DNA of 64,000 nt. It comes from an uncultured Methanomethylovorans sp. (GTDB taxonomy: Archaea; Halobacteriota; Methanosarcinia; Methanosarcinales; Methanosarcinaceae). Every line of letters starts with the position of its first letter. Position 1 is the stretch's first letter. The translations under genes and the position numbers were made by a program. Below are positions 27,201 through 35,817 of this stretch, piece by piece. A model generated the notes under the pieces. That model saw nothing but the letters and a program-made list of their open reading frames with translations. It ran no database searches and had not been told where the DNA came from. The stretch spans positions 930,001 to 994,000 of the forward strand of contig NZ_OY782870.1 in the NCBI RefSeq assembly GCF_963678545.1, in the 5' to 3' direction.

Positions 27201-27983
27201 AGCTGTGTTGTTTGAATATGAACTTGATGATCCTGTGTCAGTATCCATCTCAACACTATCGATAAGCCATCTAATTGTAGCTTTTTGGTTAAGCGTAATA
27301 TTGAATTTAACTGTTTCTCCTGCTGTGGAATCAGGAGTAGTATCGGTGGGGTTAAAATCTGTTATCGTGACAGTCTCATTTTCTGCTTCTGCAACTGTCC
27401 AGTCCCAGGTCTTCTGGTCAGTACCATTCACGTTTGAAGCAATAGCTGTTACATTATATGTTCCAGCAGGAGCTGTGTTGTTTGAATATGAACTCGATAC
27501 TCCTGTATCTGTATCCATCTCAACGCTATTGATAAGCCATCTTATTGCAGCTTCCTGATTGAGTGTAATGTTGAATTCAACTGTATCTCCTGTTGTAGAG
27601 TCTGGAGTGTCGTCAGTGGGATTGGAGTCTGTTATTGCAACAGTCTCATTTGCTGCGTTTGAAACTGTCCATGTCCAGGTATACTCGTCGCTTCCATTTC
27701 CATTTTCTGCCACTACTTTAACTTCATATGAGCCTGCAGGTGCCGTATCATTTGAATAAGAAGCAGTTGTTACACTTTCATCGGTTTCGAGTTCAACATT
27801 ATTTAAATACCATGTAACATTGGATGTTTCATTTATGTTCACGCTAAAATCTTGGTTCTCACCAACTGTGGAAGTCGGATCGCTAGCTGGGGAGTGGTCA
27901 GAAATGCTTGGGGCGGCAATTGCTCCACCTGCCAGCAAGATCAATACTAAATATATTGCAAAACCTAAACGGGTTTTCATCAT
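24264..27983 (-). CDS. Large S-layer-type protein with four Ig-like repeats and two S-layer domains
   Basis: A 1239-residue surface protein. It starts with a signal peptide (about residues 1-25), followed by four 90-residue Ig-like repeats (about 25-385, each ending in a WTWTV-type motif). Two copies of the Methanosarcina S-layer duplication domain follow (about 385-660 and 665-935), sharing YYDLDTGEGSE/YYNIDEGIGTE and DVIGFMAEKYFAGY. Then come two carboxypeptidase-like beta domains, a CARDB-like domain and one membrane helix (IWYVLGGIILLAAAGVGYLF) near the end. There is no PGF tail, so it is held by its helix. Many N-x-S/T sites suggest glycosylation. The start is set at the ATG at 27983. 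Only about 40 bases separate it from thiL upstream. It may be the main S-layer protein or an enlarged accessory paralogue. Confidence 0.88.
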   Translation of the reverse strand: MMKTRLGFAIYLVLILLAGGAIAAPSISDHSPASDPTSTVGENQDFSVNINETSNVTWYLNNVELETDESVTTASYSNDTAPAGSYEVKVVAENGNGSDEYTWTWTVSNAANETVAITDSNPTDDTPDSTTGDTVEFNITLNQEAAIRWLINSVEMDTDTGVSSSYSNNTAPAGTYNVTAIASNVNGTDQKTWDWTVAEAENETVTITDFNPTDTTPDSTAGETVKFNITLNQKATIRWLIDSVEMDTDTGSSSSYSNNTAPAGEYNVTAIATNDSNSDQQEWTWTVAEAENESLKITDFSPEDNPSSVVDAYQNFTVETNQDADIKWYIDGELDHTNSSVSFAALNVSDKAIGSYNVTAIASNANGTDQQKWTWTVASKTYLSGDRIWDADANQSLDYTWTALSYSGFYYDLDTGEGSETMTIHLDSDSDRSIEEGDLEYETTPITTEFQYNKWGDYQVIGFMAEKYFAGYLDNTEFADANSIISNGILSKVLIDENDKKSVYAGSSLTLENGYALNLVEADVNGNNVYVTLSKDGSQVDETVVKDNGTYIYKAELGDTGDEIPIIAVHFGNIFQGQESSAVFVDAIFQISDDYISIDSGDNYGVMELKTVSDEKITMENADSISLSKGKTASIMGKLKFTVADSSTLRFAPFVDMSEAGTYELRGTVSEDEAFEWTPLNFEGFYYNIDEGIGTEKLEITKLSSRTIDDGDLVYTSTPENVSFQYDNWGNFDVIGFMAEKYFAGYPDNDFTDSLSLVSQGQLSKVLLDESDKTSLTSGTSLTLEEGYALNIEEVDINGKNVHVSLTKDGSEVDDDIIASGETYVYKTELGDVDDVPIIVVHFQDVFQGSESSAVFVDGIFQISDEYVSVGTDDSFNKMDVTSVDESGITMKNQDSISLTKGKEILVMGNISFKVADTSDTVRFYPFVEVKTASSNSLEIQTNEVVTQGTAMKIAVTSRGMAVSNATLTIGSKTIGSTSTTGIVQYTPDTIGNFTINAEKDGYVSGTAKFEVISSQDESRKMTIDITPDEIYAGTNVKFLILKAIGGEAIEGAQITLDGNPIGNTSKDGNITYTLTGIGMHKLTASKSGLIDAELNFEVKELAAKFIFTNLQISPLEVKAGDEATISVNVSNTGTAPGNYTVELKVNGTTVSSQAVTLNNGNSTTLKFVHAEEEPGTYNISVQDLKGSYVVLKKSSAIWYVLGGIILLAAAGVGYLFTAGGWTVEMAKAKINEFIGSIR
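26851..27930 (-). repeat. Four tandem 270-bp repeats inside the S-layer gene
   Basis: The same start (variants of GCAACTGTCC on the plus strand) recurs at 26851, 27121, 27391 and 27661, an exact period of 270 bp or 90 codons. The middle copies are nearly identical over long stretches (for example around 27166 and 27436), while the outer copies have drifted. This points to recent duplication or gene conversion between copies two and three. Confidence 0.85.
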
Positions 27984-28024
27984 ATAACCTACCATCTTTC
28001 TACTTTACTTGATTTCTTACATTT

Positions 28025-29026
28025 TTATGTATTATCTGCTATCTTTAACTGTTCATAGCCTTTTCGTTCCACTTGTAACACAGTACCATCCGACTTCTGT
28101 ATGGAGATTGATTTTTCATGAGGCAGGACCTCTCCGATAACACTGATATTGCCCATTTTCAGCACTTCTTCAATGCCTTGCGGATTCACAGTGAAGATCA
28201 GTTCAAAATCACCTCCAGTATAAAGGGCCATCGAATTTAGAGTTACCCTGTCATAAGACATTAATTCTTCTACTTCTGGCTGTAAAGGCAATGTTTCTTC
28301 CTGCAACCTGAACCCAACTCCTGAGGCTTTAGAAAGGTCATAAAGTGACATTACTATACCATCGCTTGTATCCATCATGCTTGTCACATGGCCAAGAGAT
28401 GCAAGTTGCATCGCTTCTTTTATACGTGGCATAGGTTCGAACAAGGCATTTAGAATACTGTTCGGTGCATCAATATTATTTTCCAGAGCATAGAGTGCAG
28501 CGCCTGCGGAGCCAGCATATCCTGTCACACATAATTTGTCACCTACTTTTGCTCCCTTTCTTTTAAGCAGCTGTCCTTTTGGAACATTTCCAAGAGCTGT
28601 GCCGCAGATTGTAAGTTCATCATGAGTATCAATATCTCCACCTATGACTGCAGTGCTGCATTCTCTGGCACAGTCCCTCATACCTCTGGCCATCTCTTCC
28701 ACAAAAGCAACATCTGTATCTCGTGGAAGACCAAAAGCAGCCAGTATACCCATTGGCTGGGCACCCATAGCTGCAATATCACTCAGGTTGACTGCTGCAG
28801 ACATCCAACCAATTTGCCATGGATTCATTTGTATGGGAAAATCTGTCATGCGATGCAGCATATCCGTAGTAACTACTAAGTATGAACTCTCATTTATATC
28901 GATAACCGCGCAGTCATCAGCACCTGCACCTAAAATAGTACCATCCGGCATTTCATGGAATATGTCAGAAAGCAGGGATATCAGGGGTCTTTCCCCAAGC
29001 TTTGAAACTGGTGTGTATTTATTCAT
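28025..29026 (-). CDS. thiL: Thiamine-monophosphate kinase
   Basis: A 333-residue ThiL of the PurM-like ATP-binding fold. It phosphorylates thiamine monophosphate to thiamine pyrophosphate in the cytoplasm. The family signatures GAGADDCAVID (near residue 37) and the MDTSDGIVMSLYDL metal/ATP site are present, as is VTTDMLHRMTDFP. Length and domain order are normal. It lies directly upstream of the S-layer gene on the same strand, probably without a functional link. Confidence 0.9.
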   Translation of the reverse strand: MNKYTPVSKLGERPLISLLSDIFHEMPDGTILGAGADDCAVIDINESSYLVVTTDMLHRMTDFPIQMNPWQIGWMSAAVNLSDIAAMGAQPMGILAAFGLPRDTDVAFVEEMARGMRDCARECSTAVIGGDIDTHDELTICGTALGNVPKGQLLKRKGAKVGDKLCVTGYAGSAGAALYALENNIDAPNSILNALFEPMPRIKEAMQLASLGHVTSMMDTSDGIVMSLYDLSKASGVGFRLQEETLPLQPEVEELMSYDRVTLNSMALYTGGDFELIFTVNPQGIEEVLKMGNISVIGEVLPHEKSISIQKSDGTVLQVERKGYEQLKIADNT

Positions 29027-29340
29027 TAGTTATCTTCTACAGATTTGTGCATGTTTCATAAATAAGTAAACTCTATTTATGTCATTCTATGTGTTTAATA
29101 TATTGCCCATCTATGCAGTTATATATATATATGTTTGAGTAGTGTCTGCCATCTCTTTCCATTATTGCTGATAGATCCATCGAATTCAGCATCCAGTACA
29201 TCCATGTCTCATGCAATTGAATGTGCATAAATAAGCGTTAAATGCTATGGTTAGTAATGTGCTCAAAATATATATCTATTGTTATCTATCATTAAACAGA
29301 TAGCAATAGTTCATAATTGTCCATCTTTTTTTATTAGTTG
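29027..29340. other. Intergenic region without visible genes
   Basis: About 310 AT-rich bases holding the thiL promoter and the end of the DUF4349 pseudogene. A run of alternating TATATATATATATG near 29118-29132 may be part of a promoter. I see no RNA gene or reliable open frame. Confidence 0.4.
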
Positions 29341-30188
29341 TCACTTTTTGTGTAATCTACGTCTTATTGCCAATAAAATAGCTATTAGAACTGAAAACAC
29401 TATTGCAATAGGGAGCAAATAGCCCACCAGGATTACCATTGCTCCGGCTGTTGACACAAAACTTTGCACTGAGCTGGAACGAGCATCTCTCATGCTCCAA
29501 GTATGTGTGATGGGTGTTGGCTCTGCTATTCTAATATCTATAGTGGCATAATCTATCCTATTGTCCAGATACTGTAACCTTCCAGTAAGACTATCTATTT
29601 CTCCACGCACCCTTTCAAGTTCTTTTTTAACACTAAGCACTTCTTCTACAGTTTTGGACATGTTGAGAATTTCAGTGAGGCGCTTCTCTTGCTTTTGCAG
29701 GTTGCTGAGCCTTGCTTCCGGGTCTATGTACTCTTCGGTCACATATGTGCCTGTTATGCTTTCAGATGTTACATCACCTAATTCTCGACATCTTTCACAA
29801 ATGTGGTGTAATTCTCCGAAGGTATCCTCATAGTGATATAGCCTTCTTTACGAGTATTTGTGTCATAGTATGCATCATAAACAGATGAACTGGAGACGTA
29901 ACCGCCTGATTCAGTTGTCATTGTTATGATATCTTCAACAGTTCTTGACACATTGTCCACTTTCATAGATATGTCTATACTAGTAATGGTCTTTCTTTCA
30001 GAAATGGATATATCTGAAGCCGTTTCATCGCTAATATACTCATAAGCTTCGCCATCTTCAGATGCAGGATATACGGTAACCTGGGGGGAATTAAATGATG
30101 ATTTTGCATCATCCTAGGCTACTCAGCCTGCAAGGCTCATCCCTAGAAGAAGCAATAATACGACCAACAACTGATAAGTTTGTTTCAT
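29341..30188 (-). pseudogene. DUF4349 lipoprotein gene, broken by two stops and a frameshift
   Basis: Read from the ATG at 30188 the sequence gives a lipoprotein signal (QLLVVLLLLLGMSLAG) and then TGA exactly where the lipidated Cys should stand. A TAG follows three codons on. The frame continues open through KVDNVSRTVEDIITMTTESG to 29778, then shifts by one base at VEN/LGDVTSESITG and continues to 29341 with a coiled-coil (EEVLSVKKELERVRGEIDSL) and a C-terminal membrane helix with basic tail. This is the DUF4349 layout: lipoprotein signal, beta part, coiled-coil, C-terminal helix. TAG could in principle be read as pyrrolysine in this group, but the TGA and the frameshift make the gene dead as written. 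Confidence 0.82.
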
Positions 30189-30250
30189 TCGATTGACTCC
30201 ACCCTTATGTTAGTGTATGGAGCCAGCCACATAAAAAAATTATGTAAACT

Positions 30251-31036
30251 TCAACTGAATTCGAAGTTAACCTGCTCATTACCCGCTTCTTTTGTCCTTA
30301 TCCAAACATTATGCAGAAATGGATGCGCAGCTTTTGCCATTTCAAGCAATTCTTCTCTGGAAAATGGTTTTATCTCTCTTAAATGTTCATACATGGCATT
30401 TTCAGGCAGTCCCTGTTGTATTACGTAAGGTATATCTCTATTTTTAATGTAAGATGATATAAATCGACTTATAGAATCAATATCTTGCTTGCTGCCCACA
30501 AGGCCGGGTATAACAGTAGTTCTCACTTCCAGATCTACATTACTTTTGGAAATGATTCGAAGGCTCTTTATTATTCTTTCTATAACTTCCTTTGGTTCCA
30601 AGGTCAGGTTATATTCCTCACAACCTATAACTTTTCCATAAGCTTCAGGGTCATCCAGAGGAGCCTTGATATCCAGGAAAAAACTATCCACCAACGATTC
30701 CTGCAGAAGCTCCTCAATTACCTGTGGAAAAAAACCGTTGGTATGAATGCCAATAAGCAATCCTTTCTTCTTAGCAAACTTTGCCAGTTCTTTGACCGCA
30801 TTTTTTTGTATAAGCGGTTCTCCTCCAGAGATCACAAGGCTGCTTATAAAAGGAATAGAACTTTCAATTTTATCCTGCAGGTTTTTTAAGTCTACAAGGT
30901 CGGATCCTGTCAGGATCTCATAGTTCTGGCAGTATGGGCAGCAGAAAGGACATCCTCTTAAAAAGAGGACTACTGCTGCCTTCCCGTACCAGTCTACTGT
31001 AGAAATAGGTATATATGTGCCGTAATTGGCTTTCAT
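30251..31036 (-). CDS. nrdG: Anaerobic ribonucleotide reductase activating enzyme (radical SAM)
   Basis: A 261-residue radical-SAM activase. The cluster motif CPFCCPYC gives Cys29, Cys33 and Cys36 in CxxxCxxC spacing, binding the 4Fe-4S cluster that cleaves S-adenosylmethionine and places the glycyl radical on NrdD. The GGEPL segment near residue 73 is the typical SAM-binding motif. It follows nrdD by 10 bases and is the third gene of the operon glutaredoxin, nrdD, nrdG. It probably also serves the NrdD paralogue at 17801-19603, which has no activase of its own. Confidence 0.88.
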   Translation of the reverse strand: MKANYGTYIPISTVDWYGKAAVVLFLRGCPFCCPYCQNYEILTGSDLVDLKNLQDKIESSIPFISSLVISGGEPLIQKNAVKELAKFAKKKGLLIGIHTNGFFPQVIEELLQESLVDSFFLDIKAPLDDPEAYGKVIGCEEYNLTLEPKEVIERIIKSLRIISKSNVDLEVRTTVIPGLVGSKQDIDSISRFISSYIKNRDIPYVIQQGLPENAMYEHLREIKPFSREELLEMAKAAHPFLHNVWIRTKEAGNEQVNFEFS

Positions 31037-31046
31037 TACACCACTA

Positions 31047-33431
31047 TCAGGCTATTCCAGCTACTTTATACCGCTTCCTGTCTGCTAGTTCCTGCTTTTT
31101 TGCAGCATTCCAGCCGCTGACAGATTGGATATACCCAGTGACCCTGGACATTTGCTCTACGTTGGAAGAACCACAGTTCTCACAGACATCCTTAAGTCCA
31201 GACATCATGTGGAAATCGTTCAGGCAGACTGTCATGTCCTTGGTGAATGTGAAGTACCCTACCTGTGTGTTCTTAGCAATGTTCATAGCGAATTCTTTCA
31301 GTCCATTTGGATCCGGTGAACCTTCTCCCAGCCATATATGACAAATGTTACCTCCATCCACTATGGGGAAGAACACATGTTCTATCTTTATTCTGTCTGC
31401 AAGGGAGATGTCAGCACCTGGTGGCACATGAGTTCCATTGGTGTAATATATGGGAAGGTCATGTGTATCCTTTACCTTTGCTAGAGCTTTCTCTAGATCG
31501 CCCTGAACAACCTGCTTCACACTATCTGCATATTCTTCATGTAGCAGGTCGGATACAGCGAATCTCTGTCCTGTGGTTTCCGCAGGTGTTCTCGCAAGTG
31601 CTATCTCAATTCCATGTTTCTGTCCCAGCTCACGTGCATACATTTCGAGTTCTGTCATTACTCTTATAGCGAACTTAAAAGCAGCTTTTGACTCGTGGAT
31701 CTGGTTACCTGTGTGGTACTGTACCATTTCGTTTATACCCACGACACCAATGGTGTATACCAGAGAGTCAATGTCCACTGCTATTGAGCCCTTCTTGCCA
31801 GTTATAGGATCCTTTGGACGCTGGGTTGCAAAGGGCATTCTGTCGTTCTCTATTATACTTTCCATCCATTGCCTTTTGGTTGCAAAGACCTTGATCGCCT
31901 GGTCCATGAGGCTCTTTAGGTCGGCAAACAGGGCCTTATCGTCACCATTTGCTCTGTATGCTGCTCTTGGACAGTTAAGTGTCACTACCTGCCATGAACC
32001 CATGGAGAAATGTTTCCCGTCCTTGAAATGAAGCTTGTCCTCAAAGCTGTCATCTGCTTCTGCGTTAGCAGAGAACTGATATGCACAGCACTGGTAGCAT
32101 GAAATGCCTTCTCCAGCTCCTCTATATTCAGGCAATTGGTTATCAAAGTAAGGTGTACCAAACTTTGCAGCCAGTTCGAATGCCAAGGTGTACAACCCAT
32201 CGTAGGTAGGAAGTTCTGGGTGAGCACGGTTGAACATCTCATCTTCCTGCATAAAATCAGGTTCAATGGAAATCTCCGGCTTGGGGAAGTTAAACGGCTT
32301 GCCCCAATTATCTCCCTGAAGCATAACATTCATGAGGGCTGAAAATCCTAGCCTTACTTCACGTTCAAACTCTCCGTATGCGCGCCTAGCTGTGCCATTG
32401 GTGCCGTCATGCACCTTGCCCTTGTATACTATAGGTATATTTTTCCAAAGCTTTGGCACACCCGGCGACAATTGAACTGAGGAGAATACTACTTGTCCTC
32501 CACGAGCTACCATCATCTGTGTCATCTCGTACACGAACATCTGCATAAGCTGTTCAATGTCCTTGTAACTCTTTCCTTCAAAGTAAGGCGCAAGGAATGT
32601 CAGGAAATTATAGAATCCCTGTCCTCCGGCGAAGTTGGTCTGGGCGCTTCCCAATGCTTTTACTGCATGCAGGATGGCAACCTCTGCTTTCATAGCCGGT
32701 CCTGCAACACTGGCCTTGGCACCGGACCCATCAGGCATAAGGCCGTAGTAGAAGAAATATCTCAGGTCCCAGTCCTGACAGAAGGCACGTGTTCCCATAT
32801 ATTCCAGATCGTGAATGTGCAGGTCGCCATTAAGGTGCAGGTCTGCAAGCCCGGTTGGTAACAAGAGCAAGTATTGTTCCTTGGAAATCTTGTCTGCCTT
32901 CTTTTTGTGTGAAGTTTCTGCATTTTCTTGCAGATTTGCATTGTCCTTTGCCTCAAAGCCGGAACCCAGGTCTATAGCGCAGGCATCATATACAGGAGTA
33001 CCTACTCTGGTGGAAACATTTCTCCACTCTACATGTCCACGCTCCAACAGGATCATATTGACCATTTCTCTTATAAGGGGGCCTGAAAGGAACTTGAGGT
33101 CCATTTGCCTGATACGCCTCTCGGTATCCTTTGCAATTTCCTGGGCTGTTTCTTTGGTTATACCCGGTTTGTTGTGGAACCTTGCGGCAAGTCCAGTTTC
33201 CTTTATCAGTTGGTTGACCACTATATTACGATCCCATTCCACCATGTGCCCGTCAGTAGTACGCACTTTTGGCATGACGGATATGGAATGGCCATCAAGG
33301 GTCTTTTGTACGGCCTGTTTTTGAGGTAGCGTCATATCCTCCTGAACAGTACCTATGGACTTAAGTCTTTGGTCACTTCCCTCAGTTGCTTTTTGCTTTT
33401 TATCCTGTGAATCAATGATGCATGTATCCAT
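31047..33431 (-). CDS. nrdD: Anaerobic (class III) ribonucleoside-triphosphate reductase
   Basis: A 794-residue glycyl-radical enzyme that reduces ribonucleotides to deoxyribonucleotides without oxygen. Residues about 50-140 form an ATP-cone (PKVRTTDGHMVEWDRNIVVN onward) for ATP/dATP control. The catalytic barrel follows. The C-terminus has the zinc site CLNDFH...CENC and the radical loop SRVTGYIQS. The ATG at 33431 has GGAG upstream. It sits between a glutaredoxin-like gene and nrdG, which would supply reductant and activation. Confidence 0.92.
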   Translation of the reverse strand: MDTCIIDSQDKKQKATEGSDQRLKSIGTVQEDMTLPQKQAVQKTLDGHSISVMPKVRTTDGHMVEWDRNIVVNQLIKETGLAARFHNKPGITKETAQEIAKDTERRIRQMDLKFLSGPLIREMVNMILLERGHVEWRNVSTRVGTPVYDACAIDLGSGFEAKDNANLQENAETSHKKKADKISKEQYLLLLPTGLADLHLNGDLHIHDLEYMGTRAFCQDWDLRYFFYYGLMPDGSGAKASVAGPAMKAEVAILHAVKALGSAQTNFAGGQGFYNFLTFLAPYFEGKSYKDIEQLMQMFVYEMTQMMVARGGQVVFSSVQLSPGVPKLWKNIPIVYKGKVHDGTNGTARRAYGEFEREVRLGFSALMNVMLQGDNWGKPFNFPKPEISIEPDFMQEDEMFNRAHPELPTYDGLYTLAFELAAKFGTPYFDNQLPEYRGAGEGISCYQCCAYQFSANAEADDSFEDKLHFKDGKHFSMGSWQVVTLNCPRAAYRANGDDKALFADLKSLMDQAIKVFATKRQWMESIIENDRMPFATQRPKDPITGKKGSIAVDIDSLVYTIGVVGINEMVQYHTGNQIHESKAAFKFAIRVMTELEMYARELGQKHGIEIALARTPAETTGQRFAVSDLLHEEYADSVKQVVQGDLEKALAKVKDTHDLPIYYTNGTHVPPGADISLADRIKIEHVFFPIVDGGNICHIWLGEGSPDPNGLKEFAMNIAKNTQVGYFTFTKDMTVCLNDFHMMSGLKDVCENCGSSNVEQMSRVTGYIQSVSGWNAAKKQELADRKRYKVAGIA

Positions 33432-33458
33432 TGTCCAATCTCCTTTCCATTTTCCATA

Positions 33459-33725
33459 TTAGAGTAAATTGTCAATTGCTTCTCTTTTTATTTCCATGCC
33501 ATTGAACAACTCGTCATGGGTAAGGAATTCCTCATCTACCTGCAATACAGGGGCTGTAATAGTGAATATTCCATTGACCCTCAGTTCTGTGAGAGCTTCC
33601 GGAGTGGACATGTCAGTGGTCTTGAAAACCACGCCACTCTCTTTGAGAGCCTTTTTAAGCAGTTCACACTTAGGGCAGGTTTTTGTTGTATATATAATAA
33701 CTTCTGGCATTTTTCTCGTGTCCAT
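33459..33725 (-). CDS. Glutaredoxin/NrdH-like redox protein
   Basis: An 88-residue thioredoxin-fold protein with the CPKC active site (TTKTCPKCELLKKAL) and the TAPVLQVDEEFL cis-proline region. Position first in the operon with nrdD and nrdG suggests it delivers electrons to the reductase, like NrdH. Two starts are possible: the ATG at 33725 or the ATG at 33710 (MPEVIIYTT). The shorter one fits the family better. Confidence 0.85.
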   Translation of the reverse strand: MDTRKMPEVIIYTTKTCPKCELLKKALKESGVVFKTTDMSTPEALTELRVNGIFTITAPVLQVDEEFLTHDELFNGMEIKREAIDNLL

Positions 33726-34039
33726 TCGTCTCTATTCTTCTATTTATATATTATTAAGTTATGAGTAAAGGTAACCTGTGTCCATCCAAAAAACACAAGC
33801 AGAAAACCTTTCCTACTAACTTATATCTCTCGTTTGAAGGTAAATTATACAAATGGCCTATAGCTTAATAATGGTTTTTCACAGCACATTTACATACACA
33901 AAATCTATTACTGGTAACAGATAAGGTAAACATAAAAGTACCAATTGTTATCAGGTATGGTAACAAAAAATCTCTACAAAAAGATGAAATACCCGTATAG
34001 CAAGTAATCTCGAGAGGTGTTTACATAGATTCACATTTA
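33726..34039. other. Divergent promoter region of the ribonucleotide reductase operon and radB
   Basis: About 310 bases between two divergent transcription units. The hexamer GGTAAC occurs three times (33770-33775, 33913-33918, 33959-33964), with a mirrored GTTATC at 33947-33952. These could be binding sites for a regulator of dNTP synthesis or DNA repair, but hexamers recur by chance. No other gene is seen. Confidence 0.35.
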
Positions 34040-34693
34040 ATGTCTGGCTGCAAATCACTTGACGAGCTCCTTGAAGGTGGGCTAGAAGCCGGAGTTGTGA
34101 CCCAGTTTTTTGGAGAAGCTGGCAGTGGAAAAACAAATTTGTGTCTTCAGCTTGCCATCAGATGTGTTGCTCAAGGTAAGAAAGTCATTATCATTGATAC
34201 TGAAGGCATTTCTCCTAGCAGGTTTAAACAGATAGCAGGAGAGCGGGCAAAAGAAATAGCGCAGCAGATAATAATCTATGAACCTCATACCTTTGAAGAG
34301 CAGCATGCAGCGGTAAGAGAGCTTGAAAAGGTTATCAAGGAGAATATTGGTCTCATTATTGTTGATTCTGCGACTGCTTTTTATAGGTTTGAACTGGAAC
34401 AGGATGATTCTGCTATGCGTGCAAGGCGTGAACTTGGAAGCCAGATAGGTTTCCTGCATAGCCTTGCACGAAAATATGGCATGGTTGTGGTCATAACTAA
34501 TCAGGTATATACGGATATTCCTTCAGGCATCCTGCGGCCAGTTGGGGGTAATATTATTGAACATATATCCAAGACTATTATCCAGTTAGAACGCCTGGGT
34601 GACGGAAAACGAAGAGCAGTTCTTAGGAAGCACCGTTCGCTGCCTGAAGGCATCAGTTGTGAGTTTACCATCACTGCCGAAGGGGTTGAATAA
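34040..34693 (+). CDS. radB: DNA repair and recombination protein RadB
   Basis: A 217-residue RecA-family ATPase, the archaeal RadA paralogue RadB. Walker A is GEAGSGKTN near residue 25-33 and Walker B is IGLIIVDSAT near 105. It lacks the N-terminal helix-hairpin-helix domain of RadA. It aids homologous recombination, probably as a RadA mediator. The chosen ATG at 34040 has its nearest ribosome binding site (GAGAGGTG, 34012-34019) some 20 bases away, which is long; the frame is open a few codons upstream but offers no standard start codon (an ATA sits at the ideal distance). The true start is therefore uncertain by about five residues. Confidence 0.88.
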   Translation: MSGCKSLDELLEGGLEAGVVTQFFGEAGSGKTNLCLQLAIRCVAQGKKVIIIDTEGISPSRFKQIAGERAKEIAQQIIIYEPHTFEEQHAAVRELEKVIKENIGLIIVDSATAFYRFELEQDDSAMRARRELGSQIGFLHSLARKYGMVVVITNQVYTDIPSGILRPVGGNIIEHISKTIIQLERLGDGKRRAVLRKHRSLPEGISCEFTITAEGVE

Positions 34694-34696
34694 AGG

Positions 34697-35449
34697 TCAT
34701 ATTCTGGCAATAGTGATATAACCCGTATGCCCTACTCCACTTGTTGCAGGCCTTGTACCTCTTTCTGATACGGATAACGGTCTTTCAATGAATTCCAGGG
34801 TCATAACATCCCAGGGTCCTGATGCATCCATTGCTTTGCGTATCATTATAGTCTGTTCTATGAATGGGGAATATGTCACCACAAAACCACCTGGGACAAG
34901 CACTCTTCGTACTTTTGGGATGACTTCAGGGGAATTAATAGTATCAAGGGTAACAACATCGAACTTTTCTTCGATCTTACCGATTTCTTCAACTATGTTT
35001 CCACAGCGCACTTCCACATTGTCCAGGCCAGCTTTTGAAATATTTTTTCGTGCAAGGTTTGCAAAATCTTCTTTTATTTCATAAGTAATGACCTTTTTAG
35101 CAATGGACCCAAGGTACATGGATAGAATGCCGGAACCTGTTCCTGCATCAAGTACCACATCATTTTTACAAAGCCCTGTGTATGCAATAACCATTCCTAT
35201 GTCCTTAGGCATCATGGGGGCGCCGGAACGCTGTGCATGTCTAAACATATCCGGCATACGTGGCTTCTGCACAATGAATTCTTGTCCTCTGTGAGAACAG
35301 ATTACATCTCCTGGTGACAGGTTGGCAAGTTCTGCCAGCTCAATAATGCCAAAATCGCAGTGAAAAGAATCATCAGAAACACAAACTATGAATTCTCTGG
35401 GCTTTTCTTTGAGGAATGTCCTCAATAGTACCATTTCTCCATTTTCCAT
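34697..35449 (-). CDS. trmI: tRNA (adenine-N1)-methyltransferase, TrmI type
   Basis: A 250-residue SAM-dependent methyltransferase that methylates N1 of adenine 57/58 in the T-loop of tRNA. The N-terminal 80 residues form the small beta domain of the family. The SAM site DAGTGSGILSMYLG is near residue 100, and VTLDTINSPEVIPKVRRVL marks the following strand. Archaeal TrmI helps stabilise tRNA. It converges with radB, only three bases separating the two stops. Confidence 0.88.
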   Translation of the reverse strand: MENGEMVLLRTFLKEKPREFIVCVSDDSFHCDFGIIELAELANLSPGDVICSHRGQEFIVQKPRMPDMFRHAQRSGAPMMPKDIGMVIAYTGLCKNDVVLDAGTGSGILSMYLGSIAKKVITYEIKEDFANLARKNISKAGLDNVEVRCGNIVEEIGKIEEKFDVVTLDTINSPEVIPKVRRVLVPGGFVVTYSPFIEQTIMIRKAMDASGPWDVMTLEFIERPLSVSERGTRPATSGVGHTGYITIARI

Positions 35450-35817
35450 AACTAACTCCTAGATATGAGGGCTCATACATAACAGTTCAGATAAATATAT
35501 CCTTTTCTGTATATTATCACCCTACATGCTAAAGTCAACATTTGGATCCAATCTATCATGGTTTTCAATTTAACTTTACTCTTCAGTAAAAGGATCCAAA
35601 TTGGATATTTGTTTAAATTTTTTCTTAACTTGAAGCTTCTTAGTGTTTTTATTTATATGGAATGTTTATTTGCCCAAGACCTCCTTTTTTCAAAAATATA
35701 CTTAATTTAAGATATACTCATTAAGTAATGTTATATACTACTTCATTAAAAGTTACCAAGGTTTACGCAAGAATGGGGCAAATTACGAGTCTCTTCAGTT
35801 TGTGTAATGGTGGTAAG
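35450..35817. other. Intergenic region with an inverted repeat
   Basis: About 370 bases between divergent trmI and the beta-propeller gene. TTTGGATCC (35541-35549) and GGATCCAAA (35592-35600) form a 9-bp inverted repeat with a 42-base gap, which may be a regulator site. TATATACT near 35730 is a likely TATA element of the surface-protein gene. Confidence 0.4.

Noticed and set aside
26851..27930. Tandem repeats as a CRISPR array
   Set aside because: The units are 270-bp coding repeats in frame within a surface protein, without spacers.
30110..30125. TAG in the DUF4349 gene as a pyrrolysine codon
   Set aside because: A TGA at the lipobox Cys comes first and a frameshift follows, so reading TAG as pyrrolysine would not save the gene.
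31573..32031. Plus-strand open frame of 152 codons inside nrdD
   Set aside because: It is antisense to a well-supported enzyme gene and has no start signals.
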